Source: Knoellia sp. S7-12
Lineage (GTDB): Bacteria > Actinomycetota > Actinomycetes > Actinomycetales > Dermatophilaceae
DNA length: 64,000 bases
Direction: 5' to 3'
Assembly: GCF_040518285.1 (NCBI RefSeq)
Contig: NZ_CP155449.1
Location: forward strand, 2,232,001 to 2,296,000
Both the position numbers and the translations under genes were made by a program. Shown here piece by piece: positions 27,020 to 35,918 of the stretch. Position 1 is the first letter of the stretch, and each line of letters starts with the position of its first letter. The notes beneath the pieces were generated by a model that saw only the letters and a list, made by a program, of their open reading frames with translations, had not been told where the DNA came from and ran no database searches.

Positions 27020-27621
27020 CGGCCCAGCTCGCGCAGCGCCATCCTCAGCAGCGCCGCCACCGAGGCCTCGGGATCAGCAGCCGCTGACACCGACGCCACC
27101 GCATCGGTGGCCTGTTTGGCCGACCAGCCCAGACCGACGAGTGCTTCGGCCACCTGGTCACGCTTGGCGTCTCCGAGGGAAGCGGCGGAGGGGGTGACGC
27201 CGGCACCCGGCGAGCCGGACGGCATACCCACTTTGTCCTTGAGCTCGAGGACGAGACGTTCGGCGCTCTTCTTGCCCACGCCGGGGATCTTGGTGAGCGT
27301 CGCGAGGTCGCCAGCGCGCAGTGCGGCACTGACCTCGTCGGGGGTGAGCACCGACAACATGGCCAGCGCGAGGCGAGGTCCGACACCGGACACGGTCTGG
27401 ACCGTCTCGAACATGTCGCGCTCGGACGGCAAACCAAAACCAAAGAGCGTCAGTGAGTCCTCGCGCACGACCAGGGTCGTCGACACCGTGACGTCCTGGC
27501 CCGTGCGCACTTCACCGGCAGTGCGCGGGGTGGTGTGGACGAGCATCCCGACACCGCCGACCTCGATGATGACACGGTCGAGGCCGACGTGGCCGACCTT
27601 GCCGGTGAGCGACGCGATCAT
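27016..27621 (-). CDS. ruvA: Holliday junction-binding protein RuvA
   Basis: A 201-residue tetrameric junction-binding protein. It starts with the OB-fold domain ([17 protein letters not shown]), then two helix-hairpin-helix motifs ([13 protein letters not shown] and [16 protein letters not shown]), and ends in the RuvB-binding domain III ([18 protein letters not shown]). I chose the ATG at 27621 because it overlaps the ruvC stop and matches the family start. Confidence 0.97.
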   Translation of the reverse strand: MIASLTGKVGHVGLDRVIIEVGGVGMLVHTTPRTAGEVRTGQDVTVSTTLVVREDSLTLFGFGLPSERDMFETVQTVSGVGPRLALAMLSVLTPDEVSAALRAGDLATLTKIPGVGKKSAERLVLELKDKVGMPSGSPGAGVTPSAASLGDAKRDQVAEALVGLGWSAKQATDAVASVSAAADPEASVAALLRMALRELGR

Positions 27622-28130
27622 CGGACGCTCGCCTTGGCGAGAGCCTCGAGGCGGGCGGTTGCCGCCCCGCGCCACAGGTGGCAGATCGCCAGCGCCAACG
27701 CGTCGGCGGCATCGGCCGGCTTTGGCGGTGAGTCCAGTTTGAGGATGCGAGTGACCATGGCGGTCACCTGTGCCTTGTCGGCGCGACCGCTGCCGGTCAC
27801 GGACGCCTTGACCTCGGTCGGCGTGTGAAAGACGACGGGTATGCCGCGTTTGCCGGCTGTGAGGAGCGCGATCGCCGTCGCGTGGGCGGTGTTCATGACC
27901 TGGGTGACATTGGTGTCGGCAAAGACCCGCTCGACTGCCATGACGTCGGGGGTGAACTTGTCGAGCCAGCCGTAGAGCTCACGCTCGAGGAAGATCAGGC
28001 GCTGCGACGGCTCGGCGTCCGAGGGGGTGCGCACCACACCGACCGCGACCATTGACGCGCGACCAGCTCTGCCATCGACGACGCCGAGGCCGCACCGGGT
28101 GAGACCGGGATCCATCCCGAGAACGCGCAC
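27618..28130 (-). CDS. ruvC: Holliday junction endonuclease RuvC
   Basis: A 170-residue resolvase that nicks Holliday junctions symmetrically. Acidic catalytic residues are in [10 protein letters not shown] at the N-terminus, [11 protein letters not shown], and DAADALALA near the end. I chose the GTG at 28130 because GGAAGG lies 8 nt upstream; the TTG at 28151 lies before that site. An 18-nt LexA-type palindrome sits just upstream. It starts the ruvC-ruvA-ruvB operon, with ATGA couplings. Confidence 0.95.
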   Translation of the reverse strand: MRVLGMDPGLTRCGLGVVDGRAGRASMVAVGVVRTPSDAEPSQRLIFLERELYGWLDKFTPDVMAVERVFADTNVTQVMNTAHATAIALLTAGKRGIPVVFHTPTEVKASVTGSGRADKAQVTAMVTRILKLDSPPKPADAADALALAICHLWRGAATARLEALAKASVR

Positions 28131-28150
28131 ACGCGCCGCCTTCCATCGCA

Positions 28151-28168
28151 ACCGAACAGGTGTTCGGT
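28151..28168 (-). promoter_or_regulatory. LexA/SOS box upstream of ruvCAB
   Basis: An 18-nt stretch whose outer seven bases on each side are perfect complements, with core CGAAC-4 nt-GTTCG, which fits the actinobacterial/Bacillus SOS consensus (CGAACNNNNGTTCG). It begins 4 nt downstream of a TAGCGT -10 hexamer (28172-28177), so it covers the expected transcription start. Confidence 0.85.
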
Positions 28169-28171
28169 GCC

Positions 28172-28177
28172 ACGCTA
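28172..28177 (-). promoter_or_regulatory. -10 hexamer of the ruvC promoter
   Basis: TAGCGT on the minus strand directly before the SOS box; the predicted start lies within the LexA palindrome, leaving a leader of about 35-40 nt that includes GGAAGG. Confidence 0.5.
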
Positions 28178-28215
28178 CACAGCGTGATGGAGGGCGGCGC
28201 GCAGCAACACGCTGG

Positions 28216-28986
28216 TCACTCCTCGTCGTTCAACTCCGCGAGGACGTCGTCGGGGATGTCGCCATTGGCGAACACGTCCTGGACGTCATCGGAGTCCTCG
28301 AGGGCGTCGATGACGCGAATCATCTTCTTGGCCCCGTCGAGGTCCAGTTCGATCTGGAGGTTGGGGACCCACGACGCCTCGGCAGAGTCGTAGTCGATGC
28401 CGGCGTCCTGGACGGCCTTGCGAACGGACACGAAGTCGGTCGCCTCGGAGACGATTTCGAACGCCCCGCCCAGGTCGTTGACCTCGTCGGCTCCGGCCTC
28501 GAGCACGATCTCAAGAATGCCGTCTTCACTGAGCTCGGTCTCGCCCTGTTCCTTGGGGACGACGACGACACCCTTGCGGTCGAAGACATAGGCCACCGAG
28601 CCCGGGTCTCCGAGCTGCCCACCGTTGCGCGTGAGCGCCGTGCGGACCTCGGCGGCGGCGCGGTTGCGGTTGTCGGTGAGGCACTCGATGAGGATCGCGA
28701 CACCACCGGGCGCGTAGCCCTCATAGGTGATCGTCTCCCAGTCGGAGCCGCCCGCCGTCGCACCGGAGCCGCGCTTGACCGCGTTGTCGATGTTGTTGTT
28801 GGGCACCGAGCTCTTCTTGGCCTTCTGGATGGCGTCATAGAGCGTCGGGTTGCCGGTGATGTCACCGCCGCCGGTGCGGGCCGCGACCTCGATGTTCTTG
28901 ATCAGCTTGGCGAAGAGCTTGCTGCGCTTGGCGTCGACGACGGCCTTCTTGTGCTTCGTCGTCGCCCATTTGGAGTGGCCGGACAA
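28216..28986 (-). CDS. YebC/PmpR-family regulatory protein
   Basis: A 256-residue protein of the YebC family; members bind DNA or help ribosomes through proline stretches. The N-terminal signature [13 protein letters not shown] and later [21 protein letters not shown] and [10 protein letters not shown] are all present, and the length is normal. The start is a TTG at 28986 with AGGAGA 5-6 nt upstream; no in-frame ATG or GTG fits the family start. It lies between ruvC and pdxT, the common actinobacterial order. Confidence 0.94.
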   Translation of the reverse strand: MSGHSKWATTKHKKAVVDAKRSKLFAKLIKNIEVAARTGGGDITGNPTLYDAIQKAKKSSVPNNNIDNAVKRGSGATAGGSDWETITYEGYAPGGVAILIECLTDNRNRAAAEVRTALTRNGGQLGDPGSVAYVFDRKGVVVVPKEQGETELSEDGILEIVLEAGADEVNDLGGAFEIVSEATDFVSVRKAVQDAGIDYDSAEASWVPNLQIELDLDGAKKMIRVIDALEDSDDVQDVFANGDIPDDVLAELNDEE

Positions 28987-29086
28987 GGTGTCTCCTCGTG
29001 CTGTCGAACGTTCAGGACTCGCCGACGATCCTAAGCCGTATGCCGCGTGCTCCGGTGAGGACGGCCCACCGGGCGGCTCTGCCTCG

Positions 29087-29689
29087 TCAGGCGCGGCGGA
29101 CGACGTCGGCGAAGAACGCGTGGACGCGATGGTCGCCGGTGACCTCGGGATGGAAGCTCGTGGCGAGGAGGTTGCCCTGGCGCACGGCCACGGGGTGGTC
29201 CGCTCCCCCGACGTGCACCGAGGCCAGGACCTGGACATCGGCACCGATCTCCTCGACCCATGGCGCCCGGATGAAGACGGCCTGGACCGGCTCAGGCCCG
29301 AGCTCGCGGATGCGCAGATCCTCCTCGAACGAGTCCACCTGCCGCCCGAAAGCGTTGCGGCGCACCGTGATGTCGAGACCGCCGAGGGTTTGCTGCTCAC
29401 GGTGCCCGTCAAGGATCCGGTCGGCGAGCATGATCATGCCGGCGCAGGAGCCGTAGGCCGGCAGGCCAGCCCTGAGTCGCTCGACGAGAGGCTCGCGGAG
29501 GTCGAAGATCCGCACCAGCTTGTCCATCGTCGTGGACTCGCCACCGGGGATGACGAGCCCATCGATCGCCTCGACCTCACTTGGTCGTCGGACCGCGACG
29601 GCCCGCGCGCCCGCCAGTTCCAAGGCGTGGACGTGCTCACGCACGTCACCCTGGACGGCAAGGACTCCGATGGTCGGCTGGGCTGTCAC
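29087..29689 (-). CDS. pdxT: Pyridoxal 5'-phosphate synthase glutaminase subunit PdxT
   Basis: A 200-residue class I glutaminase that supplies ammonia to PdxS for direct PLP synthesis. The catalytic Cys is in YGSCAGMI, the His and Glu in [10 protein letters not shown], and the oxyanion segment in [10 protein letters not shown] chose the GTG at 29689 because TAACAT lies exactly 7 nt upstream, giving a leaderless message. Its partner gene pdxS is normally adjacent but here lies 6.7 kb away at 36415-37347. The -10 hexamer begins with the TAA stop of the upstream gene. Confidence 0.95.
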   Translation of the reverse strand: MTAQPTIGVLAVQGDVREHVHALELAGARAVAVRRPSEVEAIDGLVIPGGESTTMDKLVRIFDLREPLVERLRAGLPAYGSCAGMIMLADRILDGHREQQTLGGLDITVRRNAFGRQVDSFEEDLRIRELGPEPVQAVFIRAPWVEEIGADVQVLASVHVGGADHPVAVRQGNLLATSFHPEVTGDHRVHAFFADVVRRA

Positions 29690-29696
29690 GACCGGA

Positions 29697-29702
29697 ATGT
29701 TA
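29697..29702 (-). promoter_or_regulatory. -10 hexamer of a leaderless promoter for pdxT
   Basis: TAACAT on the minus strand, 7 nt before the GTG. Its TAA is the stop codon of the upstream gene, so pdxT has its own start after separation from pdxS. Confidence 0.6.
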
Positions 29703-30866
29703 CGGGCGCCGAAGGCGTAGCCACGCCAACAGGCGGCCAAGGCCCACGAGGGAGGCTGGGATCGAGATCGCACACCCCACGAGTTGTGCCACATCCCAGC
29801 CGTCCGCCCGACCTCCAACCCAGTCGGCGATGTTCTCGCCCGCAAGTGGGAGCAGCAGGATGATCCACGCGGCGTACACCATCGAGACCCACGGAACCCG
29901 ATCTGCCTGCAGCGGCCCGCCTGCCACGAGTGTGAGGAAATCCTTCCACGGCGACCCCGATGGCTCAGTGGTGTCAGCCCTTGGATCATCCCGCAGGTCA
30001 GCGCCGCCAAGGACCTCAACAGCCAGTGCGCCGGCCTCGCCCAGCCCCAACAGGTCGATCAGTTGGCTCGGTGAATCTGTGTGGGGGCCGCGTCGAAGCA
30101 GAGCGCGGATGAGCGTCATGTTGGCCTGCGCGGCGGGAGCCCCCACGCAGTCGGCGAGCGTCCGGGCATCGGCCGTCGGTTCGGCGAATTCGTCTGCATC
30201 CTCTGGCTCGGAGTTCTCCCAGCCGACAATCTGGGTTCCGCCAACGCGAAGGTGCGTGGTCCGCACCTTGCCGCCACGGAAGGCATCGAGAGTCCACGAG
30301 TCCGCGTACTGGCCAATGATCAGACCGGATTCCTTGCCTGTCGCGACAATCCCGTGGGCGACGGGCAAGAGGTTGTCATGGGGTGTGACGACGACCGACT
30401 GAGCATCGAGGTGCACGACACTGAGTTCGGTCTGCAGCACCGCTCTAGCGATCGCCCAGTTGTCTTCCGAAGGTGTCGTGACGACAAAGACCTGCCGACC
30501 AAAAGGCGGTCGGAAGCGGAGATCCGGGACCAGCAACTCTTCAAGACCCACTTGCCCGAGCAGGGCCTCGGCGTCCTCTCTCTCGATCTCGCGCTCGTCC
30601 TGGCCCGGTTCACGGACCTCGAGATCGCCCCACCCCGGCGACACCGACACCACGGGAGTTGCGCAGGCTGCCGCCAAATCCTGCAGCGCAGCCAGGTCGG
30701 GTCCGAACTCGTCCGGGGCGCCGGTCTCAGAGGTCTCGGGAAGCATGAGGTCCACATAGGTCACATCGCTCAGACCTGCGTGGACAATGCCCGAATGGCC
30801 GCCTGCCTCAACCCAAGCAGTGACATCAGGCGGGCAGGCACGGAGGCCAACTCGCACGGGGAACAT
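29700..30866 (-). CDS. Unrecognised membrane-tethered protein, possibly actin/HSP70-fold-like
   Basis: A 388-residue protein I cannot assign. The first 300 residues are soluble and acidic; two membrane helices lie at about 325-345 ([20 protein letters not shown]) and 355-380 near the C-terminus, followed by a short basic end. The stretch [17 protein letters not shown], a hydrophobic strand with Gly, then RVGGTQIVG, resembles the second phosphate-binding region of ASKHA proteins such as PilM, but without clear catalytic residues; this is a weak impression. I chose the ATG at 30866 because TAGCCT lies 7 nt upstream. It sits at the pdxT edge of the segment that splits pdxST and is divergent from the GNAT gene. 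Confidence 0.7.
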   Translation of the reverse strand: MFPVRVGLRACPPDVTAWVEAGGHSGIVHAGLSDVTYVDLMLPETSETGAPDEFGPDLAALQDLAAACATPVVSVSPGWGDLEVREPGQDEREIEREDAEALLGQVGLEELLVPDLRFRPPFGRQVFVVTTPSEDNWAIARAVLQTELSVVHLDAQSVVVTPHDNLLPVAHGIVATGKESGLIIGQYADSWTLDAFRGGKVRTTHLRVGGTQIVGWENSEPEDADEFAEPTADARTLADCVGAPAAQANMTLIRALLRRGPHTDSPSQLIDLLGLGEAGALAVEVLGGADLRDDPRADTTEPSGSPWKDFLTLVAGGPLQADRVPWVSMVYAAWIILLLPLAGENIADWVGGRADGWDVAQLVGCAISIPASLVGLGRLLAWLRLRRP

Positions 30867-30873
30867 GGTGGGG

Positions 30874-30879
30874 AGGCTA
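30874..30879 (-). promoter_or_regulatory. -10 hexamer, leaderless, for the unrecognised membrane protein
   Basis: TAGCCT on the minus strand, 7 nt before the ATG at 30866; 20 nt from the divergent GNAT promoter. Confidence 0.55.
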
Positions 30880-30899
30880 GTGCCATTGCGACCGGGGCA

Positions 30900-30905
30900 T
30901 ACCGT
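30900..30905 (+). promoter_or_regulatory. -10 hexamer, leaderless, for the GNAT-kynU unit
   Basis: TACCGT, 7 nt before the GTG at 30913, the codon I chose as the start of the GNAT gene. Confidence 0.5.
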
Positions 30906-30912
30906 GCAGGTT

Positions 30913-31464
30913 GTGCCCGTGACGATCCGTGAACGCCGACCCGACGACATCCCTGAGCTCGTGGAGGTCCTGAGCGCCCAGGCGCCCTCGTCCGGGTACC
31001 CACACCGTTGGCCCCTTCCCTTCCCCGCCGAGGAGTTCCTCGTGCGTCCGGGTGAGCTCGGTGCGTGGGTCGCGATCGTCGACGGCAGGATCGCTGGCCA
31101 CGTGGCGACGACCGACGTCAGCGCGAACTGGATGGCGGAGCACTGGTCGGCGGTCCTCGGACGCGCCGGCCACGAGCTCGGAGAGGTGTCGATCCTCTTC
31201 GTCGACCACACCCTCGCCGGCTCGGGAGTCGGTGGTGCTCTGCTGGAACGCGCGGTCAGCGAGATCCGAAGCCTCGGGCGCGAACCCGTCCTCGACGTCG
31301 TCGGTGAGGAGACCAAGGTCGGGCTCTTCTATCGACGCCGAGGCTGGGTCGTCGCCGGTCACGCACGACCGCAGTGGCTCCCCGTTGGTCAGCCCGACGT
31401 CGCATTCATGGTGCTGCCCGACACCGAAGCCGCGGCTGAGTCGGATGAGAGACTCGAGTCATGA
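30913..31464 (+). CDS. GNAT-family acetyltransferase
   Basis: A 183-residue GNAT-fold protein. The acetyl-CoA-binding segment reads VDHTLAGSGVGGALLERA, near residues 100-117, and the C-terminal strand block is FYRRRGWVVAGH. The start is uncertain: GTG at 30913 (VPVTIRER) has TACCGT 7 nt upstream, and a second GTG lies 6 nt on. Its stop overlaps kynU (ATGA), so they are co-translated. The substrate is unknown; an arylamine or amino-acid acceptor would fit the kynurenine context but is speculation. Confidence 0.85.
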   Translation: MPVTIRERRPDDIPELVEVLSAQAPSSGYPHRWPLPFPAEEFLVRPGELGAWVAIVDGRIAGHVATTDVSANWMAEHWSAVLGRAGHELGEVSILFVDHTLAGSGVGGALLERAVSEIRSLGREPVLDVVGEETKVGLFYRRRGWVVAGHARPQWLPVGQPDVAFMVLPDTEAAAESDERLES

Positions 31465-32717
31465 GCGAAGCCGCCCCCGCTGATCCTGTTCGCGCACTCA
31501 GCCGGAAGGCCCGAGACCTCGATGCCGTTCATGCTGCGACGGATCGGCGCGACGCGTTCGTCCTGCCCGAGGGCCTGATCTATCTCGATGGCAACTCGCT
31601 CGGGGCCATGTCCAAGGCCGCGCGCGACGCAGCCGCCGACGCGGTGACGCGTCAATGGGGCGAGCAGCTCATCCGGGCCTGGAACGAGTCGGGCTGGTGG
31701 TCTGCCCCTGAACGCGTCGGTGACCGCATTGCCGAGTTGATCGGAGCTCCTGCGGGGTCAGTGGTGGTGGGTGACTCGACGACTATCAGCCTCTACAAGG
31801 CGGTGCATGCGGCCACTCGGCTTCGTCCGGGCCGGCGGGTGGTTCTCACCGATCCGGACTCCTTCCCCACTGACGTCCACGTCACCCGCGGCGTGTGCGA
31901 GCAGCTCGGCCTCACTCTCGAGCTTGTCTCCCCCAACGATGTTGAGGCTCGGCTTGCGGGCTCGAATGACGTTGCTCTTGCGGCCTATTCGCAGGTTGAC
32001 TACCGCACCGGACAGCTCTGGGATCTCGCCGCCATCACCACAGCAGCCCACGATGCGGGTGCCCTCGTGTGCTGGGACCTCTGCCACTCGGCCGGCGTCA
32101 TCGACGTGGGGCTGAGCGGCGGTGGCGCGGACTTTGCCGTCGGCTGCGGCTACAAATACCTCAGCGGCGGACCCGGCGCTCCGGCCTTCCTCTTCGTTGC
32201 GCCACAGCACCTCGGCGACTTCAACAACCCGATCCTCGGCTGGAACGGGCACGCCACCCCCTTCGCGATGTCGCCCGAACACATCCCTGCCGACGGCATC
32301 ACCCGGGCCCGCGTGGGAACTCCCCCGGTGCTCGGGATCGCCACGCTGGAAGGCGCGCTCACGGCATACGACGGATTGAAGGTCGTTGACGTGAGGCGAC
32401 GTTCGCTCTCGCTCACGGGATTCTTCGTCGAGTGTCTCGACGTCCTTGGTGTCGACCTTCCGGTTGTCACGCCACGGGACGACGCGCGCGGCTCGCAGGT
32501 GAGCCTGCGTCACCCCGAGGCGTATGCCGTGGTGCAGGCACTCATCGCCCGCGGAGTCATCGGCGACTTCCGTGAATCCGACATCGTGCGGCTGGGCTTT
32601 GCGCCGCTCTATCTGTCGCACGAGGACACCCTCACTGCAGCGGTGCACGTGCGGGACGTCATCGTCAGGCGCGAGTTCGAGCACGAGCAGTTCCGGGCCC
32701 GCGCGACCGTGACCTGA
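31461..32717 (+). CDS. kynU: Kynureninase
   Basis: A 418-residue PLP enzyme that cleaves kynurenine to anthranilate and alanine. The PLP-lysine segment is GCGYKYLSGGPGAPAF, preceded by the Asp in CWDLCHSAG. The N-terminal block IYLDGNSLG and the segment SQVDYRTG are typical. Length and domain order fit. The other tryptophan-catabolic genes (tryptophan dioxygenase, kynurenine formamidase) are not next to it in the window. It follows the GNAT with ATGA overlap and precedes the FdhF-like gene by 19 nt. Confidence 0.93.
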   Translation: MSEAAPADPVRALSRKARDLDAVHAATDRRDAFVLPEGLIYLDGNSLGAMSKAARDAAADAVTRQWGEQLIRAWNESGWWSAPERVGDRIAELIGAPAGSVVVGDSTTISLYKAVHAATRLRPGRRVVLTDPDSFPTDVHVTRGVCEQLGLTLELVSPNDVEARLAGSNDVALAAYSQVDYRTGQLWDLAAITTAAHDAGALVCWDLCHSAGVIDVGLSGGGADFAVGCGYKYLSGGPGAPAFLFVAPQHLGDFNNPILGWNGHATPFAMSPEHIPADGITRARVGTPPVLGIATLEGALTAYDGLKVVDVRRRSLSLTGFFVECLDVLGVDLPVVTPRDDARGSQVSLRHPEAYAVVQALIARGVIGDFRESDIVRLGFAPLYLSHEDTLTAAVHVRDVIVRREFEHEQFRARATVT

Positions 32718-32736
32718 CAGGGAGACAAGGATTCTG

Positions 32737-35019
32737 ATGGGACGCAACGCACCGATCGACGACAAGGGCGACATCGACCTCGAGGTGGAGTCGCCCAAGA
32801 CCTCCGCAGCTGGGGTCCCCGCTGTCGTGCGTTCGATGCGGATGTCCCTCGAACAGATGGGCGTCGTGAGGACGGCTCGAACGCTCCTGCGCATCAACCA
32901 GGACAAGGGTTTTGATTGCCCCGGGTGCGCCTGGCCCGACCCTGCGGAGTCGCACCGAGCAGAGTTCTGCGAGAACGGTGCCAAGGCTGTCGCTGAGGAG
33001 GCGACCCGTCGGCGGGTCACGCCGGAGTTCTTTGCCGAGCACTCGATCGCCTCGCTTCGTGAGAAGTCCGATCACTGGCTCGGTCAGCAGGGCCGGCTGA
33101 CGACTCCGATGCACAAGCCGCAGGGTGCTGCCTACTACGAACCGGTGACGTGGGAGCGCGCGCTCGACATCGTGGCCGATCACCTGCGTGACCTGGACGA
33201 CCCCGACCAGGCGATCTTCTACACGTCTGGTCGGACGAGCAACGAGGCCGCCTTCGCCTACCAGCTCTTCGTGCGCGAGTTCGGCACCAACAACCTCCCG
33301 GACTGCTCCAACATGTGCCACGAGTCGAGTGGCACCGCACTGAACGAGACGATTGGCATCGGCAAGGGCACGGTGACCCTGGACGACATCACCAAGGCCG
33401 ACCTCATCCTCGTGGTCGGGCAGAACCCCGGCACCAATCATCCACGCATGCTCTCGACGCTGGAGACAGCCAAGGGCAACGGTGCTCGCGTCATCGCCAT
33501 CAATCCGCTGCCAGAGGCCGGGCTGATGACGTTCCGCAACCCGCAGACGGTTCGCGGAGTTGTCGGCCCCGGCACCGCTCTGGCCGACCGCCATGTGGGT
33601 GTCCGACTCGGTGGCGACCAGGCACTGTTCCAGGCCGTCGGTCACCTGCTGCTCGAACGTGGTGTCGTCGACCACGAGTTCGTCGAGGGTCACACCTCCG
33701 GATTCGAGGTCTATGCCGCGGCACGCGCCACTCTCGATTGGCCCACCACGCTGACTGCCACCGGTCTCAACGAGGCCGACATCCGGGCATTGGCCGATGA
33801 CGTGGCTGGCGCCGATCGGATCATCGTCTGCTGGGCCATGGGGATCACCCAGCACCGGCATGCGGTGGCGACGATCCAGGAGATGCTCAACGTCCTGTTG
33901 CTCGGGGGCCACATCGGCCGCGAGGGTGCCGGGGTGTGCCCGGTGCGCGGTCACTCCAACGTCCAGGGCGACCGGACGATGGGGATCTTCGAGCGACCAT
34001 CGGCCGCCTTTCTCGACGCCCTCGACGCGGAGTTCTCGATCACCTCGCCGCGCGAGCACGGCGTGGACGCGGTCGACACCGTGCGCGCGTTGCGCGACCG
34101 ACGAGCCACGGTCTTCTTTGCCATGGGCGGCAACTTCGTGCGCGCAATGTCCGACAGCGACGTCACCGAGGAAGCCCTCGAGGCCGCTGATCTCACCTGC
34201 CACGTGTCGACGAAGCTCAACCGCTCACACACGGTCACCGGGCGCGAAGCCCTCATCCTGCCGACGCTCGGACGCACCGAACGTGACGAGCAGGCCACCG
34301 GTGAACAGGTCGTCACGGTCGAGGACTCGATGGCCATGGTGCACGCCTCCCGCGGTCGGCTCGGGCCGGCCAGCCACACCCTGCTCAGCGAGGTGGCGAT
34401 CGTGTGTGAGCTGGCCCGGCGGGTGCTGCCCGCCTCCCCTGTCGACTGGGCGGGCATGCGCGGCGACTACCGCGTCATCCGCGACCACATCTCACGGGTC
34501 GTGCCAGGCTTCGACCGCTTCGAGGAACGCATCCTCGACAAGGGCGGCTTCCAGCTGCCGTTGGCTCCGCGCCAGCGCGAGTTCAACGTCGAGGGTGGTC
34601 GGGCGCGCTTCTCGGTACACCCGCTGGAGTATCCGCAGTGCCCGCCCGGGAGGCTTCTGCTGCAGACGATCCGCAGCCACGATCAGTACAACACCACGAT
34701 CTATGGGCTCGATGACCACTATCGCGGGGTGAGCGGTGGGCGACGGGTCGTCTTCGTCAACCCCTCGGACCTTGCTGCGTTGGGTCTCGCCGACGAGCAG
34801 CTGGTCGACATCGTGTCCGAGTGGCGGGGGGTGGATGGCAATGTCGAGCTGACCGAGCGACGGGCCGAGGAGTTTCGCGTGGTGGCCTACCCGACGGCAC
34901 GAGGGTGCGCAGCGGCCTACTTCCCCGAGGCCAACGTGCTCGTCCCCCTCGACTCGACCGCGCGCGGCAGCAACACGCCGACCTCGAAGTCGGTCGTCAT
35001 CCGTCTCGAGGCGCGCTGA
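32737..35019 (+). CDS. FdhF/YdeP-family molybdopterin oxidoreductase
   Basis: A 760-residue molybdoenzyme of the FdhF/YdeP type, related to formate dehydrogenase alpha subunits. Near residue 60 lies FDCPGCAWPDP, the reduced cysteine region typical of this branch, and SNMCHESSGTAL near 190 is the Mo-ligand segment, with Cys rather than selenocysteine. Further MPT-binding blocks include VVGQNPGTNHPRM, GGHIGREGAGVCPVRGHSNVQGD split over two helices, and the C-terminal HDQYNTT. AAGG lies 6 nt before the ATG. fdhD follows directly. No electron-transfer subunit is adjacent. The substrate is not certain; some relatives confer acid resistance. Confidence 0.92.
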   Translation: MGRNAPIDDKGDIDLEVESPKTSAAGVPAVVRSMRMSLEQMGVVRTARTLLRINQDKGFDCPGCAWPDPAESHRAEFCENGAKAVAEEATRRRVTPEFFAEHSIASLREKSDHWLGQQGRLTTPMHKPQGAAYYEPVTWERALDIVADHLRDLDDPDQAIFYTSGRTSNEAAFAYQLFVREFGTNNLPDCSNMCHESSGTALNETIGIGKGTVTLDDITKADLILVVGQNPGTNHPRMLSTLETAKGNGARVIAINPLPEAGLMTFRNPQTVRGVVGPGTALADRHVGVRLGGDQALFQAVGHLLLERGVVDHEFVEGHTSGFEVYAAARATLDWPTTLTATGLNEADIRALADDVAGADRIIVCWAMGITQHRHAVATIQEMLNVLLLGGHIGREGAGVCPVRGHSNVQGDRTMGIFERPSAAFLDALDAEFSITSPREHGVDAVDTVRALRDRRATVFFAMGGNFVRAMSDSDVTEEALEAADLTCHVSTKLNRSHTVTGREALILPTLGRTERDEQATGEQVVTVEDSMAMVHASRGRLGPASHTLLSEVAIVCELARRVLPASPVDWAGMRGDYRVIRDHISRVVPGFDRFEERILDKGGFQLPLAPRQREFNVEGGRARFSVHPLEYPQCPPGRLLLQTIRSHDQYNTTIYGLDDHYRGVSGGRRVVFVNPSDLAALGLADEQLVDIVSEWRGVDGNVELTERRAEEFRVVAYPTARGCAAAYFPEANVLVPLDSTARGSNTPTSKSVVIRLEAR

Positions 35020-35825
35020 TGGGCCGGGTCACCTCGCGCCACAAGGTCGTCCGCATCGACCTCGACGGTGACGTGTCGCGGGCGATCGACACGGTCGCAG
35101 GTGAGGAGCCGCTGGAGATCCGCATCAACGGCGAGACGTTCACCATGACGATGAGGACGGCGGGCGCGGACGTCGATCTGGCTCACGGGTTGCTCCGCGC
35201 CGAGGGCGTCATCGCCCGTCGAGACGACGTGGTGTCGGCTGTCTTCTGCTCTGACCTCGACACCCTCAACGTCCTCAACCTGACGGTGCCCGGCCGCGAC
35301 GCCCGCACGGCGGTGACGTCGACCCGCAACCTGGCCTCTCTCGGCGGGTGCGGGCTGTGCGGCACGACAGCTGTCGAAGCCATCGAGGCGGTCGTGAGGC
35401 AGAAGCCACCTGAGGTGCTGTGGACGGCCGAGCAGGTCGCGGCCTCCACCGATGAGTTGCGCTCTCGTCAGGTCGTGTTCGACAAGACTGGGGGCGTGCA
35501 CGGTGCGGGGCTGGTGCCCGCTGAGAGCGATCGGTTGGCCATCGTCAGGGAGGACATCGGTCGCCACAACGCTGTCGACAAGGTGATTGGCGCTGCACTC
35601 ATCACCGACGTCGAGACTGCTGGCGGGCTGCTCGTGGTGTCGAGCCGCGCGAGCTTCGAGATCGTCCAGAAGGCGGCTGTGTCCGGCATCTCGGTGCTGG
35701 CCTGTGTGTCAGCACCGTCATCACTGGCCATCGAGGCCGCAGACCGGCTCGGAGTCACCCTCGTGGCGTTCGCCCGAGGCCGGCGGATGAACGTCTACAC
35801 CCACTCGCACCGCATCCCCCACTGA
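35019..35825 (+). CDS. fdhD: Formate dehydrogenase sulfurtransferase FdhD
   Basis: A 268-residue protein that transfers sulfur to the Mo-cofactor of formate dehydrogenase-type enzymes, needed for their activity. The catalytic CxxC lies in GGCGLCGTTA, and later blocks include VREDIGRHNAVDKVIG, VVSSRASFEIVQKAA and LVAFARG, all FdhD hallmarks. It starts at the ATG in TGATG, sharing a base with the molybdoenzyme stop, so the two are a unit. The earlier in-frame ATG would lie within the enzyme gene. Confidence 0.95.
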   Translation: MGRVTSRHKVVRIDLDGDVSRAIDTVAGEEPLEIRINGETFTMTMRTAGADVDLAHGLLRAEGVIARRDDVVSAVFCSDLDTLNVLNLTVPGRDARTAVTSTRNLASLGGCGLCGTTAVEAIEAVVRQKPPEVLWTAEQVAASTDELRSRQVVFDKTGGVHGAGLVPAESDRLAIVREDIGRHNAVDKVIGAALITDVETAGGLLVVSSRASFEIVQKAAVSGISVLACVSAPSSLAIEAADRLGVTLVAFARGRRMNVYTHSHRIPH

Positions 35826-35848
35826 CCGGGGGCTCCGGTCGAGATGAT

Positions 35849-35905
35849 CAGGTCTTGGCGAGACGACCAGGTGTACCTGGACGCTTCACCAAGACCTGGT
35901 CGTCT
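35849..35905. terminator. Complex hairpin region between fdhD and the DUF2550 gene
   Basis: CAGGTCTTGG (35849-35858) pairs with 35889-35898, while AGACGACCAGGT (35861-35872) pairs with 35894-35905. The two right arms overlap, so the structures exclude each other. A third small palindrome lies at 35867-35880. It sits between convergent genes. Confidence 0.65.
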
Positions 35906-35918
35906 GGGCGATCTTGAC

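Noticed and set aside
32737..35019. Selenocysteine in the FdhF-like enzyme
   Set aside because: The ligand position is encoded as Cys (MCHESSG) and no in-frame TGA occurs.
35019..35019. Earlier in-frame ATG for fdhD, inside the molybdoenzyme gene (from 34821)
   Set aside because: The FdhD family begins at the later ATG, and the extra residues are out-of-frame enzyme sequence.
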